From NCBI GenBank assembly GCA_004154925.1, contig QJNS01000001.1:496001-560000 (forward strand): 64,000 bases of DNA, read 5' to 3'. The notes under the pieces were generated by a model. That model was not told the origin of the DNA, did not search any database, and was given only the letters and a program-made list of their open reading frames with translations. Shown here in pieces: positions 46,647 to 60,098 of this stretch (position 1 is the stretch's first letter; each line of letters starts with the position of its first letter). This DNA is from Monosporascus cannonballus (lineage: Eukaryota; Ascomycota; Sordariomycetes; Xylariales). The translations under genes and the position numbers were made by a program.

Positions 46647-49335
46647 TAAATCCGTTATACGAAGGTTTATAAATATTATATTTAAGGCCAAAATTCACGT
46701 TTATTAAAATTACTTCAATATTTCCTCTATAACTATTATTACAAATTCAATACGTATTAAGTTATACTTTAAATTAATTATATTATATATAATTATTCTA
46801 ATCTTAAAAATATGTTTTTAATCTTAAATTTAATTATTCATTTTATTCATATATTTCATGCTGAAGAGTACTGAATAATCTGTAATTTAAGCTGATTTAT
46901 ATTATCAAACTTTGCCAAATTTGAAAACAATTGTAAATCCTTTATTAAAACGAATTTTAAATAATAATTCGTAAGTATTTTAAGTATTTATAGAACATCA
47001 TATATTATTTATTCGATATTCGCACTTTTTTTAATAAATTAAAAAACTTAAAAACTTCGTAAGTTTATCCACAATTACAAAAATATTGTCGTAATATATT
47101 TTGATATTTAAGTTTTAAGAAAAACAGAATTTAATATTTAAATAATAATTAATGCCGATAGTGTGTTAGAAATTAAGAACGATTGTAATTTTTTATAAGG
47201 CTTATATTGTTATAAGTTGTTATATAACACAAATTATATTATCGTTATACTTTCTATATTATTTTTTAATTTTAAGAAAAGAATAAATGTGTTAAACCTG
47301 TTCAAAAGCTCTATACATTCATAAATATTTATGTCATTAATATTTATATATGTAACGTATTAAATGTATTGAATATTGTTTTAGAACTTATAATATGTTA
47401 AATTGTTTTAATAAATCATAATTATACTTTTTGATTTTTTAGTAGATATCGTCTGGTATAACCCGTATTATGGCACTATGACGTAAGTATAGATATATCT
47501 TACAAAGAAATAAAGTCACAAATTATATAATTAATTTTACTTATTACTTTGCAAAGTTTAATTATTTATTTAAAAAATTGGTGTGAAGTTATTCTGAACA
47601 GTTTTACGGATATTAACGAAATCGAAATCCGCTATTCTTTTTCGTATCATAATTATTGTTCTCTAAATATTCCGTTTTTAATAAAACGGGAAAAGCTTAA
47701 ATAATATATATATATTTTAACTTAACAAAATAAATTTTTGAAAAAATACTCAAATTTCTAAGAATCTATGATAATAATTATAAATTGTTTATTTAAAATA
47801 ACCTGATTATGTTTGGTTCCGGCTAATTTATACGAAAAAAATACAATAAGATATAATTTGCCTTAATTATTCCATTATTTAATTAGTATGTTTAAAGTAT
47901 AATCCGAAAACCGGTTTTTTATTCTATAGAACGTATTATTTTCTATATGATTAGTAATAATTTGTTGATCAGCGTATTTTTAATTTTTTTTTAAAAAATG
48001 CTTGTTTTCTCTATTACGCGTATTTAAAAAAGCCTTTATTAAATTGATTAAAAACATAATAGTTTTATTAAAATTATGATCAAATTTCCTGTAATAATTA
48101 GTGCATTTAAAAAATATTTATTTATGTTGAATTGTAAATACTATTTTCTTATTTTATAAATATAATGATTTTCCTAGTAGGTATTTTAATATATTTAGGA
48201 ATAATTATATATTTCAGTTACTGTTCTAAATCCGATTCATATTTCTGCGTTAATTAATAATTTAATGTTGCATCCAATTCTAAAATTTTATAAAGGTATT
48301 TTATATATATCTTTTTCGTTTTCAAATAAATAAAAACATCGTGAAAAAAATATTCGATAAATATATTAGAGTATTTTCATAATATATAATTTACTATTCG
48401 TTAAGAAATTATTCATACGTTTATAAATCTTATAAACGGGATTAAATATTTAAAAATTCGGATTTTATTTTAAATATTGTTTTTTAGTTATGTTCTTTTT
48501 TATTTAAATAAAGTTATATTTACTTTTAAAATTAAACCTTATATATTACTAAAATTTATAAAATCTGTTGTTGACTGTAATTATTAAAAATAATAAAGTT
48601 TCATTTTTAACAATAATATTTTTTAATTATTAATAACTAATTATAAGTTACAATTTACTATTTTCTTAAATAAGAAAAATATAAATTACCTTATAAAAGC
48701 TCTCTATAATTCAATTTATGCTTTATTTAACCTATTATTTTTAAATATATTTTAAATAGTTATAACATACTTTTATCAACGTTTCAATTAAAGTAAGACT
48801 GCGTAAACATACTTTATTTGAAAACTATTTATAATTTTAAGTATTACAATTTAAAAACATTGAATTTGACTTTTCTTAAAAAAGAATACTTATATTTATA
48901 ATATTTCAAAATATATTCAATAAACTTTTGAATGATTCTAGTTGTTATTTCAAATCGTAATGTAATTATTTAAAATTTATTTTAGTAACATTAATAATAC
49001 GTTCATTCTTTTTTGTACTTTATTTTTTGTATGTTCTATTTTTATCAGTAATAAAGTTTGTATTACATTTTCATAACTGCCTTTATTATTATTTTCTCTC
49101 GAATAATAAGATCTCGTTTTTTTCAACCCTATATATCGATAAAATAAAAAGCGAATTTAGGTAACTAATTTTTTCGTTAATTGAAACATTATACTAACAT
49201 ATCTAAAACCTTTTAAAAACTATATCAAAATTTATTAATTTCATGTGGTTTTTAAAAGAAAATCAAAATAATTCATTTCGCATTTCATTTTTTTTATCGT
49301 TAGCGAAGTTTTAACTTTCGGCATTTGCAATTTGT
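46645..49335 (-). pseudogene. pol of element H (integrase to protease), continued
   Basis: In reverse it aligns with 61630-64000 of element F and with A. The integrase block lies near 46900-47000, the RT/finger region near 48290-48480 (ATAATTTACTATTCGTTAAG matching F at 63388) and the protease region near 49100-49320. It is more decayed than A or F, and its RT Asp pair is not recognisable. It continues 35231-35837 across the viral insertion. Confidence 0.65.
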
Positions 49336-50470
49336 CGTGGAATAGGAGTATCTATGTTAGTCATCAAGCTCCCAGCACCCAGGAAAAAACCTTATTGCGG
49401 CGCGCTCAGAGTATATAGAAAGATTCCTAATCGCCGCTTCTTAAAGCTCAATTCTATCTAAACAATTTTTACTTCCCATATTTTATATTACCTTATTTAT
49501 CGATTAATCTAGCTTCAACAATTATGAACCTGGTATTTTTATTACGTAAGATGATTACAATTAAATTAATTGCAATATGTTTTATTAGATTATAACTTCG
49601 TTTTCGTTAATATATCAGATAATTTCATATTTCAAAATATAATATTTAAAAATTGTTTTAATTATCCCGTTTAATTTTTTATTTACGTTATAATATTTTC
49701 TTATAAGGCGTCTGCTATTTTATTAACTTAAACGTTTTCAACGTTAATTCTTTTTCAAAAATATCTAAATGGTTTTATTATTAAAAAATATATTGCTGAT
49801 ATCAATGTCCGAATTAAGGACAAATATGGAATAGATTTCGATAAATAAGAAATTTTCAAATAAGATTATACTGCTTTATACTTTTTAAAAATCGGAAAAT
49901 AAATAATTTGATTATAAAAATACAAAATTATGTTCAAACGTTCGATTATAAAATGTCTGAAATAAAGTTAAAAAGTTTTTAAAATCAAAACAAAATAGGT
50001 TAATATTAAAATTTGAATTAACGCGATAAAACAATAACATTATTGAAAACCTTTAAATTATTTTAATAATTTAAGAAATATTACGAGTTAAAATACACTT
50101 AGAAAAGAAAGCAATTAATTTCTTTTTTCGGGATTAAATATTACAATTACGGTATGCGAAAAGTATTACAAAGATTAACGTTTTGTTAAAATAAGCTATA
50201 TAAACTATATTAACAATACCGGCATTAATGTTTTGTCTCTGTTTAAATTGAGGAATGTAATATTAAAACATTAGTAAAACGTTTATAACCAAAACTTTTT
50301 TAAACGTTTTAATGAAACGTTTAGTTGTTAATTCAATATAAAATACACTTATAAATTTAATTAAAAATAATTATATTTAAACAATTTAAGAAATTTCTCA
50401 AATAAATTAATAATTGGTTTTGGGCTTTATATTACGAAATTTAAGAAAAGCTTAAATTAAAACCTTTATG
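49336..50470. other. Unassigned stretch with a GC-rich patch
   Basis: 49337-49450 is GC-rich and not RIP-like (AGCTCCCA, GCGGCGCGCTC), with no homologue seen in the window. The rest is AT-rich. AAGGCGTCTGCT near 49708 recalls the end of a minus-strand Gypsy RNase H, so an older pol fragment may lie here. Confidence 0.35.
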
Positions 50471-51245
50471 ATCTTCGCAATTTCAAGTGGTAAATTACTT
50501 TTTGAAATAAAAGTAACGTTATTACTTAATTGCTTTTTTTTCGTTTAAAGCGTTTTATAAAAAAAGTTAAAAATACTTATATTATCTTATATTAAGTCTT
50601 AACTATTTTTAGAAGCCAGATAAATACTTTATATTTCGTCACATAATTATAAACGTAATTATTTATAAAATCTGTTAATTTCATTGCATAAAACGTCACG
50701 GAATTCGCCGCCATTTTTCTTCCATTAAACCGGTAAAAAACATTTGTTTCAAGTTTTTTAAGTTTTTCAAAAAAAAAATCCACCGGAAAATATTAAAAAA
50801 GTTATTATTTCACAACCATACTTATTTCGGTAATATTATTATACCGTTAATAAATTTTTAACTTATTGACACTGTCAAATTAAAATTAATACAGATTTAT
50901 ATTATTATCAATTTCGATAAAAAGTTCTCTACGTTATTTAGCTTAATCGATATTTATATTAAAAAGTATATAGTAAATAGCCAAAATATATTTATTTTTC
51001 GTTATTTTTATATTTACTATTACGGAATTAATAATAAAATTTAAAACATTTTCGTTTTCGATAAACGAAAATAAATTCCAAATTGTCAAAAATTCGTTGT
51101 TACGAATTAACCGAAAGCTGGAATATGATTTTATCTTTAAGGTTATAATAATAATAAATGGTTTTTACATTAATATTATTTAAAAGGTTGTATTATATAG
51201 AGCCGGTATTTCTATTATTGTGTAAATTATTTTTTTAAATTTAAT
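50471..51245. repeat. Unclassified dispersed repeat R1, copy 2
   Basis: Matches 1-769 over its length. On the minus strand a 63-codon open piece (50783-50592) holds KKLETNVFYRFNGRKMAANS and AMKLTDFINNYV. The same positions in copy 1 give a decayed relative (KKFETEICFI, then FIKLI). The protein is not recognised. Confidence 0.5.
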
Positions 51246-52639
51246 TAAAATTAATAATACGAACATTTTTAGAAATCTATTCGTATTTTAAATTTAATGT
51301 TCCTTAAATATTAAGTGGTGTCCTATGTTTTAAGTATTTTACTTATAATTCCGTATAACTCGCCAAATAATTCAATATTTTTAAACATTAATAAAAAGAA
51401 AAGTAAAAATTTAAAGCCATTCTCGAAATACTCCGCACTTTCTAACAAGAATAAAAGGTTTTAACACCTTAAATTGAAATATTTTAAACTTGTAACGTTA
51501 AAACCATTTATTAAAAACGTTAAAAACGTTATTATTAACAGCATTTCGCGTCTAAAATATGGAAGTTATATTCGTACCTATGTTTTTTAAATAATTTCGA
51601 AATGTAAGCCATGAAGTTAAATTGCTAAACCGTTTTAATATATTACGTAAAATCCATTTAATTATTTATAATTTGAAATCATTTCAATAACATCTAATAA
51701 TTAAAAATATATATAGTGAGAAATCCTTCCTTTTTTCTATAATTAACCGCGTTTTTAAAAGTTTTTTCCAGATTATCAAAAATTTCGAATATTTCGTACG
51801 TAAATAGTATAAGTTTTTTATCTGCAAAGTTAAGCAAAATCACGATATTAAAATAATCGTAATAAACTGATTTACAAAATGTCAAAAATAATTAGCCCAA
51901 AAAGATACGATACTAAGACTCTTTTCCTTGCATGTTATAGAATTTATAAAACAAAATAAATATGTAAATTAATAATTAATTTATAAAAGATTTCAAAGAA
52001 TATTAAATATATATTTCTATAAAAGTCTTTAAATTAAAATAATACGTACGGTAATATAATTACATAATATAAACCTAAATTACGTATATGATGTATTTAC
52101 TCTAAATATAATATTTAAATACAAGGTTAAATAAAGTTTTTGTGAATATAATTCTGTTATTAATGATATAATTACTGATGATTTTGGATGAAAGTATCGG
52201 CGTAAGGTTATTATTAAAAAGTTTGGTTACCGTTATATGAAAAAATGTTTAATGTACTATTATTATACAAAACAATTTAGAAATAAAAACGGACTTAAAT
52301 ACGAATAATAAACGTTTTATAAAAGAACATAATTTCCGTTTGGTTACCGTCAATATATTTACTTTAATAAGGGTTACAAAATCCTGTAATAAATATTATA
52401 GAGCTTTTAGAATCGAAATAAAAATAATAAATAATCGTTACGAAATCCGGCAGTTTCGTCAAATTTATTTCATAATTTGCCGTAACCGTTTAGCGCCTAA
52501 AATTTATTATTCCTATTAAGAATAAATAAATAAGGTAAATTAGTAAATGTTATAAAACACAAAGAGATTTACAGAGGTATAAAAAACATCGACGGCGAGA
52601 AAGTAGCAAACCAAATGTTTGTCGGCAAATCCTGTTATG
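51246..52639. other. AT-rich stretch, probably continuation of R1 or old repeat
   Basis: No LTR or conserved domain recognised. A 63-codon minus-strand frame (51885-51694) is isolated and I cannot place it. Confidence 0.35.
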
Positions 52640-53945
52640 TTTTATTAGTAACCGAATAGAATTTCTAAATAAGTTTTCGGAATTTTTTACAGCTTATTTT
52701 CTTTCAAAATCTATAATGAATGCGAATTAAAAATAAAGCTTTATAATAGCTCTTTAATAATATTTTTATGGTACGCTAAAACAATTCTTTTACTGTTTAA
52801 TAATTTTACTAGTTATAAAAGCAAAAAAAGTTTTTTTATGGGTATTATTTTTTCTTTAATTTTATGAGGTTATTCGTTTATCGATTTAGTTTTGTATCGT
52901 AATCATTCGAAAATATTACTATTTATTTATTTTATCATTTCCGATTTGATCACGAAAATCGAATCTTTTTTTGTATATAGATTCGATACGTAAATAAATA
53001 AACCTTTTAAAAATTGTATGTTAAACAATGGCGTTATTTGTAATATATGGCATATATTTTGCCATGTTTATCAGGGATGTTAGGGCAGATATTTTTCTTT
53101 CCTTCCTTATATTTTCTGAATTAATTCCTAAAAATACTTTCCTATTTTTTGGCTATTTTATTGGCCAGCTCTTTGGCTTTTTATATCCTCTGTCGAATTT
53201 CCTATCGTAATAATCTTTATTCCTACTGGGCCTAAATTATGTTAATAATTTTTATTGTTTTTTTTGATTATCTCTAGATGATTTTTTATCTCGGTATTCA
53301 GTTATCTTATTGTAGCTTTTTAGGTTTTTTATAGGTGCTTTAGTAATGTCTTATTTTGTTATAATTATAATACTTAATTTGGTTATTATTTTTGCGTTAA
53401 ACCATTTCGAATTTCATGGGTCCTGGCGTTATGTTATGGGACATGGGTGATATATTACGTTTTTTGTCCTAGTTGTCCTCTTGGCCTTCGTATTTTAGAA
53501 TGTATTGTTTTTTTTTCATACGTTGTTCGTATAATCTGTTATTAATCTTAATTAGTTTAATAACGTAATAATTTAAAATTTTATATTCTGGAAATTTAGT
53601 AATTTTATGTTTAAAGTTATCCATTAATTCTTCATAAAATATATCGATTAAATCATCGCTTTTGTCGTCCGTTTATTTGGTTTTAAATATAAGGTTTTTA
53701 TAAGTAATAGCATATTTCGAAGTAGGTTCTTTTTATTAGAATTTTAAAATTTGTTACGTAACTGTCCCTTTTTCGTCCGGGTTTCGAAATTGGCCTTTAA
53801 GTTTTTTTCGAAGTTGACATAATTAAAGAAAAAAATCCTAGTAACTTTCTCCTAGTTAGCATTGTCGTTCTCCAGATAATCCCTTATAACTGGTTCGAAT
53901 TAATCCAAGGCATCTCCTATAAGGAAAGCTGCCATGTAACGAACC
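52640..53945 (-). pseudogene. gag pseudogene, probably of element H
   Basis: On the minus strand, near 53945-53830, the capsid block reads VRYMAAFLIGDALD, a stop in place of Trp, FEPVIRDYLENDNAN, aligning with C. The knuckle near 53390-53355 reads YYNYNKIRHY, with Cys changed to Tyr and His kept. The block near 52800-52930 aligns with both sides of the C insertion point in A. Less decayed than gag of D. It ends abruptly at 53945. Confidence 0.65.
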
Positions 53946-54287
53946 TGTCATACATCCACGTGGAGGTATGAGCAGTATCCGAAAAGGGTCTTGATTTGCA
54001 GGTAACAATAGAGCGAGAAATGATTTAGTGGTTTGTTCGTTAAAGAGATTTAGGTACTCTTCCCACAGTAGAGGACAGCTGCCTCTGGCAGTAGTCTTAG
54101 ATTGATAGCTAAGGAGCGAAAACTAAGTAGGTGGTATTTATATGAAAGACCGATTCATTATATATCCCAACTCCCAAAGTGAGTGTATCGCGGATCTACG
54201 TGATCAATGTGATCTATGTGATCTGGTCCCAGATCACTTAGATCACTTTGAAAGCCAAGCTTCCTTGTCCGGGGTTTAGCCGTGACA
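53946..54287. repeat. Probable solo LTR of a different, little-mutated family
   Basis: 342 bp with ends TGTCATAC and GCCGTGACA, giving the terminal inverted pentamer TGTCA/TGACA. It holds a TATATA box-like site near 54157 and a run of TGATC repeats (54200-54247) including the palindrome at 54218-54237. CA and TG are plentiful, so it looks unmutated by RIP. No clean target duplication; borders are uncertain. Confidence 0.45.
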
Positions 54288-54407
54288 GGTCCGCGCTAGG
54301 CCTTAAAGGTAGGTCTCTTGGAGACAGGAGCCCCTGCTCTTGTACCATGCCATGGCAAAAACCTTGTCCGCGAGTTTAGCCAAATCCTAAAAACGAAAAT
54401 ATGTTCG
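54288..54407. other. GC-rich unassigned segment before element E
   Basis: Not RIP-like. A copy of CCTTGTCCG...GTTTAGCC at 54363-54382 repeats the end of the preceding LTR-like segment (54263-54281). It may be a partial second copy. Confidence 0.35.
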
Positions 54408-54813
54408 TGTTACGACCTAACAGAATGCGGCCTCCAGAAACGGTCTCCGACAAAGACAAGCCAAGAAGAGACAGCGGGTCAAGTCACGTAATGGGTCACC
54501 AATTCACTAATAATAAGCCAGCAAGCTGGATTACCAACTCACTGGTGGTAAACCAGAAAGCTGGATCATTAACTTACTGGTAATAAGCCAGTAAGCTGAT
54601 ACAAAATATATAGGTTCACTATTTTCATAATTTACATAATGCTAACTTATAATATTTATTAATATTTATCGTTTGTAATATAAATTCGATCTTTTTAATA
54701 GTAAAAAATATAATATATTTTTATATCCATTATATATTATCTTACTATATTTTTACTAATATAAATCCGTACAAATAAAGTTTAATAATTAATTAAAGTA
54801 TTTATCCGTTCTA
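54408..54813 (+). repeat. 5' LTR of element E
   Basis: 406 bp, starting TGTTACGACC. Three 35-bp U3 units at 54493-54527, 54528-54562 and 54563-54597 (ACTGGTGGTAAACCAG-type), related to those of C and A. Confidence 0.85.
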
Positions 54814-56200
54814 CGTTATAAAATTTTATTTAATAATATTGTGAAACTTTGAATAATATTGTCGACATTATATTTATTCACAAATAACTCAAATAACTTA
54901 TTTATTATGTCCGTAATAACCCGGATTTCCCAATAAAATCCAAAAAAGGAGAATTTCCGAAACGGAAACCTGTTTCGAATAAACCAAATTATTTAATTAA
55001 ATTTTATCAAAAATATTAAAAAAAGATCTTGAAATTTCTTAAATCAAATCTCTTCAATGAAACCTTAATTAAATTATAATTATTATTAACTTAATACTCA
55101 ATATAATTCGGGTATTTCGTTATTTAATCATGTTTATTATATTGATTAAAATTACAATTAAACTACTTACGAGAAATATAATTAATTATTTTAAGCCTAC
55201 ACTAAAAAACTATGTTATTATATTAATCGAAAACCGAAACCCGGAAATACTATAAATATATAATAATTATAAATAATTGAAGCAAATATTAATAAAGGTT
55301 TTCGAAATAATAAATGAAAAGACAACAGCCGAAATATAAATTCAATAATTAAAATAAAAAAGATTAAGATATAATTAGATTAATACGGTGGTTTAATTAA
55401 CGTTTAAATTAAATTAAAAATAAAGAAATATAAAAAGATTTTTTTAAATTCAACTGGCCTCATTATTTATCAGATTATACCGTTATAATAATTAAAATCG
55501 ACGGCTAATAATATATCTAGCGTATCAAAAATATTAAAGGAAAAAAATAATAACAAATCCCGATATACGGCTAATACTAATATTTTTCGGCATAATACCA
55601 TTTTTTACGGTACGGAACCAAAACCTATAAAACTCGTGGTTATGTACAAAAGCATTTAAAATCAAAACAAATATGTCCATAATAATAAAATAAAATATAA
55701 AGCAACATAATATAAAATATCTAAAAGATTCGGTTAAAATAATTAAAAACCTATACTCGAAGGATAATTCAGAAAAAATCCAAAAAAACGGAAGCAAATC
55801 TATTAACGAAATTCGGCCTAAATGCATACCAGGCCCTCTATAACAAAAAGTCCTATAAGGAATGCGAAAAACTAAAAACCTAACTCGGTAAATATTACAA
55901 TTACCGCAAAAATAATTATAAGAATAATTAAGAAAATGCCAGATTTAAATAGAAAACGTTTATCCCAAAACCTTTGATCTATATAAAAAAATGCATCCCA
56001 TATACAGTCGCCGACGAAAATATCGCGATTACGAAAACTAAAAGTATTATACCTATAAAAAAATTACTCGTATATATTATAAAAGATTTAATGCTCTAAA
56101 CCGAAATCAACATAACAAAAATAATAAATAATAATATCGATATGTTTAACCAATAATCTCAGAAAATAATATTTACTAATTGACCGAAATAAAAAACTGG
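54814..56200 (+). pseudogene. gag pseudogene, element E
   Basis: Aligns with gag of B, C and D mainly in its C-terminal half (about 55860-56200). The N-terminal half (54900-55800) is distinct from the others, suggesting a gag variant. No clear zinc knuckle. Many stops. Confidence 0.55.
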
Positions 56201-56639
56201 CTTGTAAAACTAATAGCCGCTAAAAAACCTTTTTTATGACTAAGTAAAGTATAGCCACTAAACGAAAAAAAAAATTAATCCAGCACATAATAAAAAAACA
56301 CTGCTAAAACACCATTACAAATTTCCATTTTAAGTTAGTGTTCATTATAGACCCTAACGAAAAAGAATTATCAAAAAGGTTCCTTAATTTACAAACGAAC
56401 TTTAAAACGACAATTAATATAACGGACAATAAGATACGGTTAAAACTATAAAGAAATACTTTACCCAATAAGAAAAAAAATATAATAAAACCAATAACAA
56501 TTATGACAATTCGAACAAACAATATGCCAGCAATAACGACAAATATAATAACTCGACGCGTTATATATAAAAATACAAACAAAACTTAAAAAACTCGAAA
56601 AAAATTAAAAAAACGAAAATTACTTATCAAAAAGCTGCA

Positions 56640-59600
56640 ATATAACGAAACCTAAAAAAGATTAAAAGAAGTTCTCAAAAAAGACTTTAAATATAATAAT
56701 AAAAACTGTTAATAACTTTATCACGTTAAATATACAAATAAGAACGTATTAATATACTGCAATAATAAATTACGAAACGCTGGGCGGCAATCACATTGTA
56801 CAAAATATAATTAATAAGCTCCAATTATTATGGAGATATAAGGTAAAACCTTATATAACTACGAATATCGAAAGTCAAAATTTTGCTTACGATGATAAAA
56901 AATTATACCCAACATTAATCACCTCGATATTTTTATTTAAGGACGACATTAAACATTTAACTTCGATATTGTATTATTTAAAAATTACAATATAATCTTA
57001 CAATTACCATAAATATGCCAGTACGAAATCATAATTAATGAAAAACTAGCCATATAAAGTGCGCCGTACACCTTATTAACAAACAGAAAAAATTAAAATC
57101 TTACTGTACGATCAGAAATAACGACAAATACGAATATAAGGACAAAATAAATACCTTACCATCTAAAAGGACAAAACATAAAAAAAATAAACATTAGAGA
57201 AAAATACAATATATCATTATTATCATCAAAGCGAAATTAAAGCAACTAAATAACGTTTTAAAATAATAACCCTGAAAATTAAAAGATTTAACCAATATAT
57301 CACCATAATACCACCGATATAAACACCTTTTCAAAAAGAAACTCGATACGAAATTATGAAAATATAGTAAATAAAATCATAAAATAATTTTTAAAAAAGG
57401 ATTTTAGACGAAATCTTACTCTATTTACAACTTTAACAAAAACCAATTACGCGCTTTTAAGAAATATTTAAAAATTCGGTGACAGAAAAAATAGATTCAA
57501 ATTTCGAAATCATTAACGAAAAATCCAAATTTCTTTGAGCTAAAAATAAATGAAAAATTACGACGTATAACTAATTATCGATGACTAAATAATATTATTA
57601 TTAAAAATCAAATGTTATTATCCCTAATTACGGAAATAAACAACCGATTTTAAGGAACTAAATAATTTTCAGCATTGAATCTCAAAAATAAATATAACCT
57701 TATTAAAATCAAAAAACGACATAAGTAAAAAACAACCTTAAAAACTAAATACGGATTATTTAAATCCTTAGTTATACCAATAATATTAACAAACGTACTA
57801 GTAACCTTTTAACGAATAATAAACTATATATTGCGGAAATACTTTAATATATTTATCCTATATTACCTTAACAATATTCTTATCATTTCCACAATAAAAA
57901 AAATATAAGTAAGATACTTTTATAAAGTTCTCTAAATTTTACTGAACGCAAAGCTGCTTGTTAACGGAAAAAAGAAATAGTTTTACACCTAAAAAGTAAA
58001 ATATCTAGAATATATTATCAATCTAGAATACGTCAAAATAAACCCCAAGAAAATCGCTGCAATTACAGATTAGCAAACGCCAACCATGGTTAAGGAAATA
58101 TAGACATTTCTTAGATTCGCCAACTACTACAGGAAGTTTTTTCGGAATTTTAGCAGGATAATTATACTTTTAAAGAACTTTACAAAAAAAGTTTAAATAA
58201 ACGCCTAAAACAGAAAAAGCATTTCAGAAAATTAAGGACATAATTATTAAGGAAATAATTAATGCAAATTATATTCTATTACATTCTTTTCCTACAAATC
58301 AAAAGAAATCGAATTTAACTACGGGATTTCAAATGCAAAATTCATAGACATTATTATAGCCTTTCGAAAATTCAAGTGTTTCCTAAAAGGAAACTTGCAC
58401 CAAATCAAGGTTTATACGGATCACCAATATGTTACCCGTTTTACTACGACTAAAAAATTCACAGAATAATAACATCGTTATACGGAAAAATTAGCAAACT
58501 TTAATTTCGTCATCATCTACAAAAAGGGCTTAAAAAACGACAGAGCCAATAGCTTAAGCAAAGAACCAAATCTCTAAAAAAATTGATTAAAATTAATTAC
58601 ACATTTTTGGATATTACCATAGAAAAATATTTACGTCTGCAACAAATTGCAATAATACGGGCTATATATTTTAACATATATCGAAAAAGGGAACAATATA
58701 ATAATAATCTGCCCAAAAAACCAAAAAACAAACACAATATAAGTTTTAAAAAATATCAAAAAGATTTAATATAACAAATATATAAATACTAATTATATAT
58801 ATATTCAAAAATCTACAAAACTCTAGAATGGCTTTAACACACATATTCTTTTCCTAAGATAAAATCAACTCTATCGAAAATTATATAGTAATACAATATT
58901 TATATTAAAACGAAAATACGACGATATAAACTATACGAAAAATTATGACTATTATTAATTTTGAAATAACTGTAGTATTTAATTATATTTAACTTTATAA
59001 CCAAAGTTTTTATATCAAAACGTCTCGTTATGAAAATATATTATAATAGCATTTTCGTAAACGTCGATCGATTGACGAAATAATTTTATTTTTTACCACA
59101 CCGTAAACCTACAGACCCCAACCAAATAACATATTTTTTTAAATACATTTTTAATATATACGGATTATTAATAAAGCTTATTTTAATTAAAAAATTGAAA
59201 TCAATATCTAAATTTTTCTACAGCCTTATGATGTAAATCGGCTTAAATTATAAATTATTTTATAGTTTTAAATTATAAATAAATAAACAAACAAAACGAA
59301 CGTACTAAAAATTTAGACCCTTATTTACGATATTGCATTAATTACGAACAGAATAACTGGGTTACAAAGTTGTTCATTTTTTAATTAATATATAATACCA
59401 ATTATTACGAAAATATCAAAATAATTCCAGTATACATATATTTGGGTTTTATGCCCGAAATTTACAGAAAAATACATAACGACGGTTTAATTAATATCAA
59501 AATGAGCCTTACGTTAAACAAGCTTAAATAATACTATCAAAAAATAAAAACAAAACTAAAATTCGTACACAGCCAGATGAGCAAATTTATAATTAGAAAA

Positions 59601-60060
59601 AGTTAAAAAACCAGCCTTTGTAAAAGGAAAAATGGTTTTTTCAATTACAAAAAATATTCGGACAAAATAACCCAACAAAAAAATTCGATTTCAAATATAT
59701 CGATCTATATAAAATGGCTAAAGAAATCTTAGAAAATAATTACTAACTGGAATTTTTATCCAAAGTTAACTTTTATCTAGTTTTTTATGTTTTTTTATTC
59801 GAATTAACGGCAGATACTATCGTAATACGTAAGAGACAAAACGGTATAGAAATAATAAACGAAATAACATATGAAATAGAAAGAATTTTCGATATAAAAA
59901 GAAAAACGGATTTACTTAGTACTTAATCAAATAAAAAAAGCACTCGGTTTCCGAGAATATTTGGGAACTAGTGAAAAATCTCATAAATACTTAACGGCTA
60001 TTAAAAAGCTTTTACCAATAATAACGGAACTATCCAAAATAATGGCATTTTAATTCATAA
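56640..60060 (+). pseudogene. pol pseudogene, element E
   Basis: The RT active site at 57861-57890 reads YYLNNILIIS, both Asp changed to Asn. The integrase reads VNVDRLT at 59057-59077. The chromodomain lies around 59880-59980. A stretch near 58250, between RT and RNase H, is shorter than in B and C, indicating a small deletion. Inactive. Confidence 0.8.
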
Positions 60061-60098
60061 GATCTAAAAACAAAACTTTTGATTTACTGCGTTCTAAT

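Larger units (their letters stand above)
34333..53945 (-). mobile_element. Minus-strand Ty3/Gypsy chromovirus H, interrupted several times
   Basis: Pieces read right to left as gag 53945-52640, pol 49335-46645 and 35837-35231, opposite-strand gene, then 3' LTR 34719-34333. Alignment to element F (60099-64000) shows that the sequences at 35837 and 46645 are neighbours in the intact element. The DNA between is a later insertion of the CRESS viral genome. The break at 49336-52639 contains R1 and unassigned DNA. No 5' LTR was found. Confidence 0.75.
54408..60098 (+). mobile_element. Ty3/Gypsy chromovirus E, 3' end cut by element F
   Basis: 5,691 bp from the 5' LTR through gag and pol to just past the chromodomain. 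The last bases GATTTACTGCGTTCTAAT match C at about 18008-18025, so the loss is only the 3' region and 3' LTR, presumably beyond F to the right of the window. Pentamer before the 5' LTR is GTTCG. Confidence 0.85.

Noticed and set aside
53028..53210. 60-codon plus-strand frame
   Set aside because: It is the shadow of the minus-strand gag of element H.
53918..53934. TGGCAGCTTTCC on the minus strand as a tRNA primer-binding site
   Set aside because: It lies inside readable gag (MAAFLIGDAL block), so it is coding, not a primer site.
55534..55827. 97-codon minus-strand frame
   Set aside because: It is antisense to gag of element E; low-complexity F/I/L content is a by-product of A-rich coding DNA.
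56304..56582. 92-codon minus-strand frame
   Set aside because: Antisense to the gag-pol junction of element E, with no counterpart in B, C or D.
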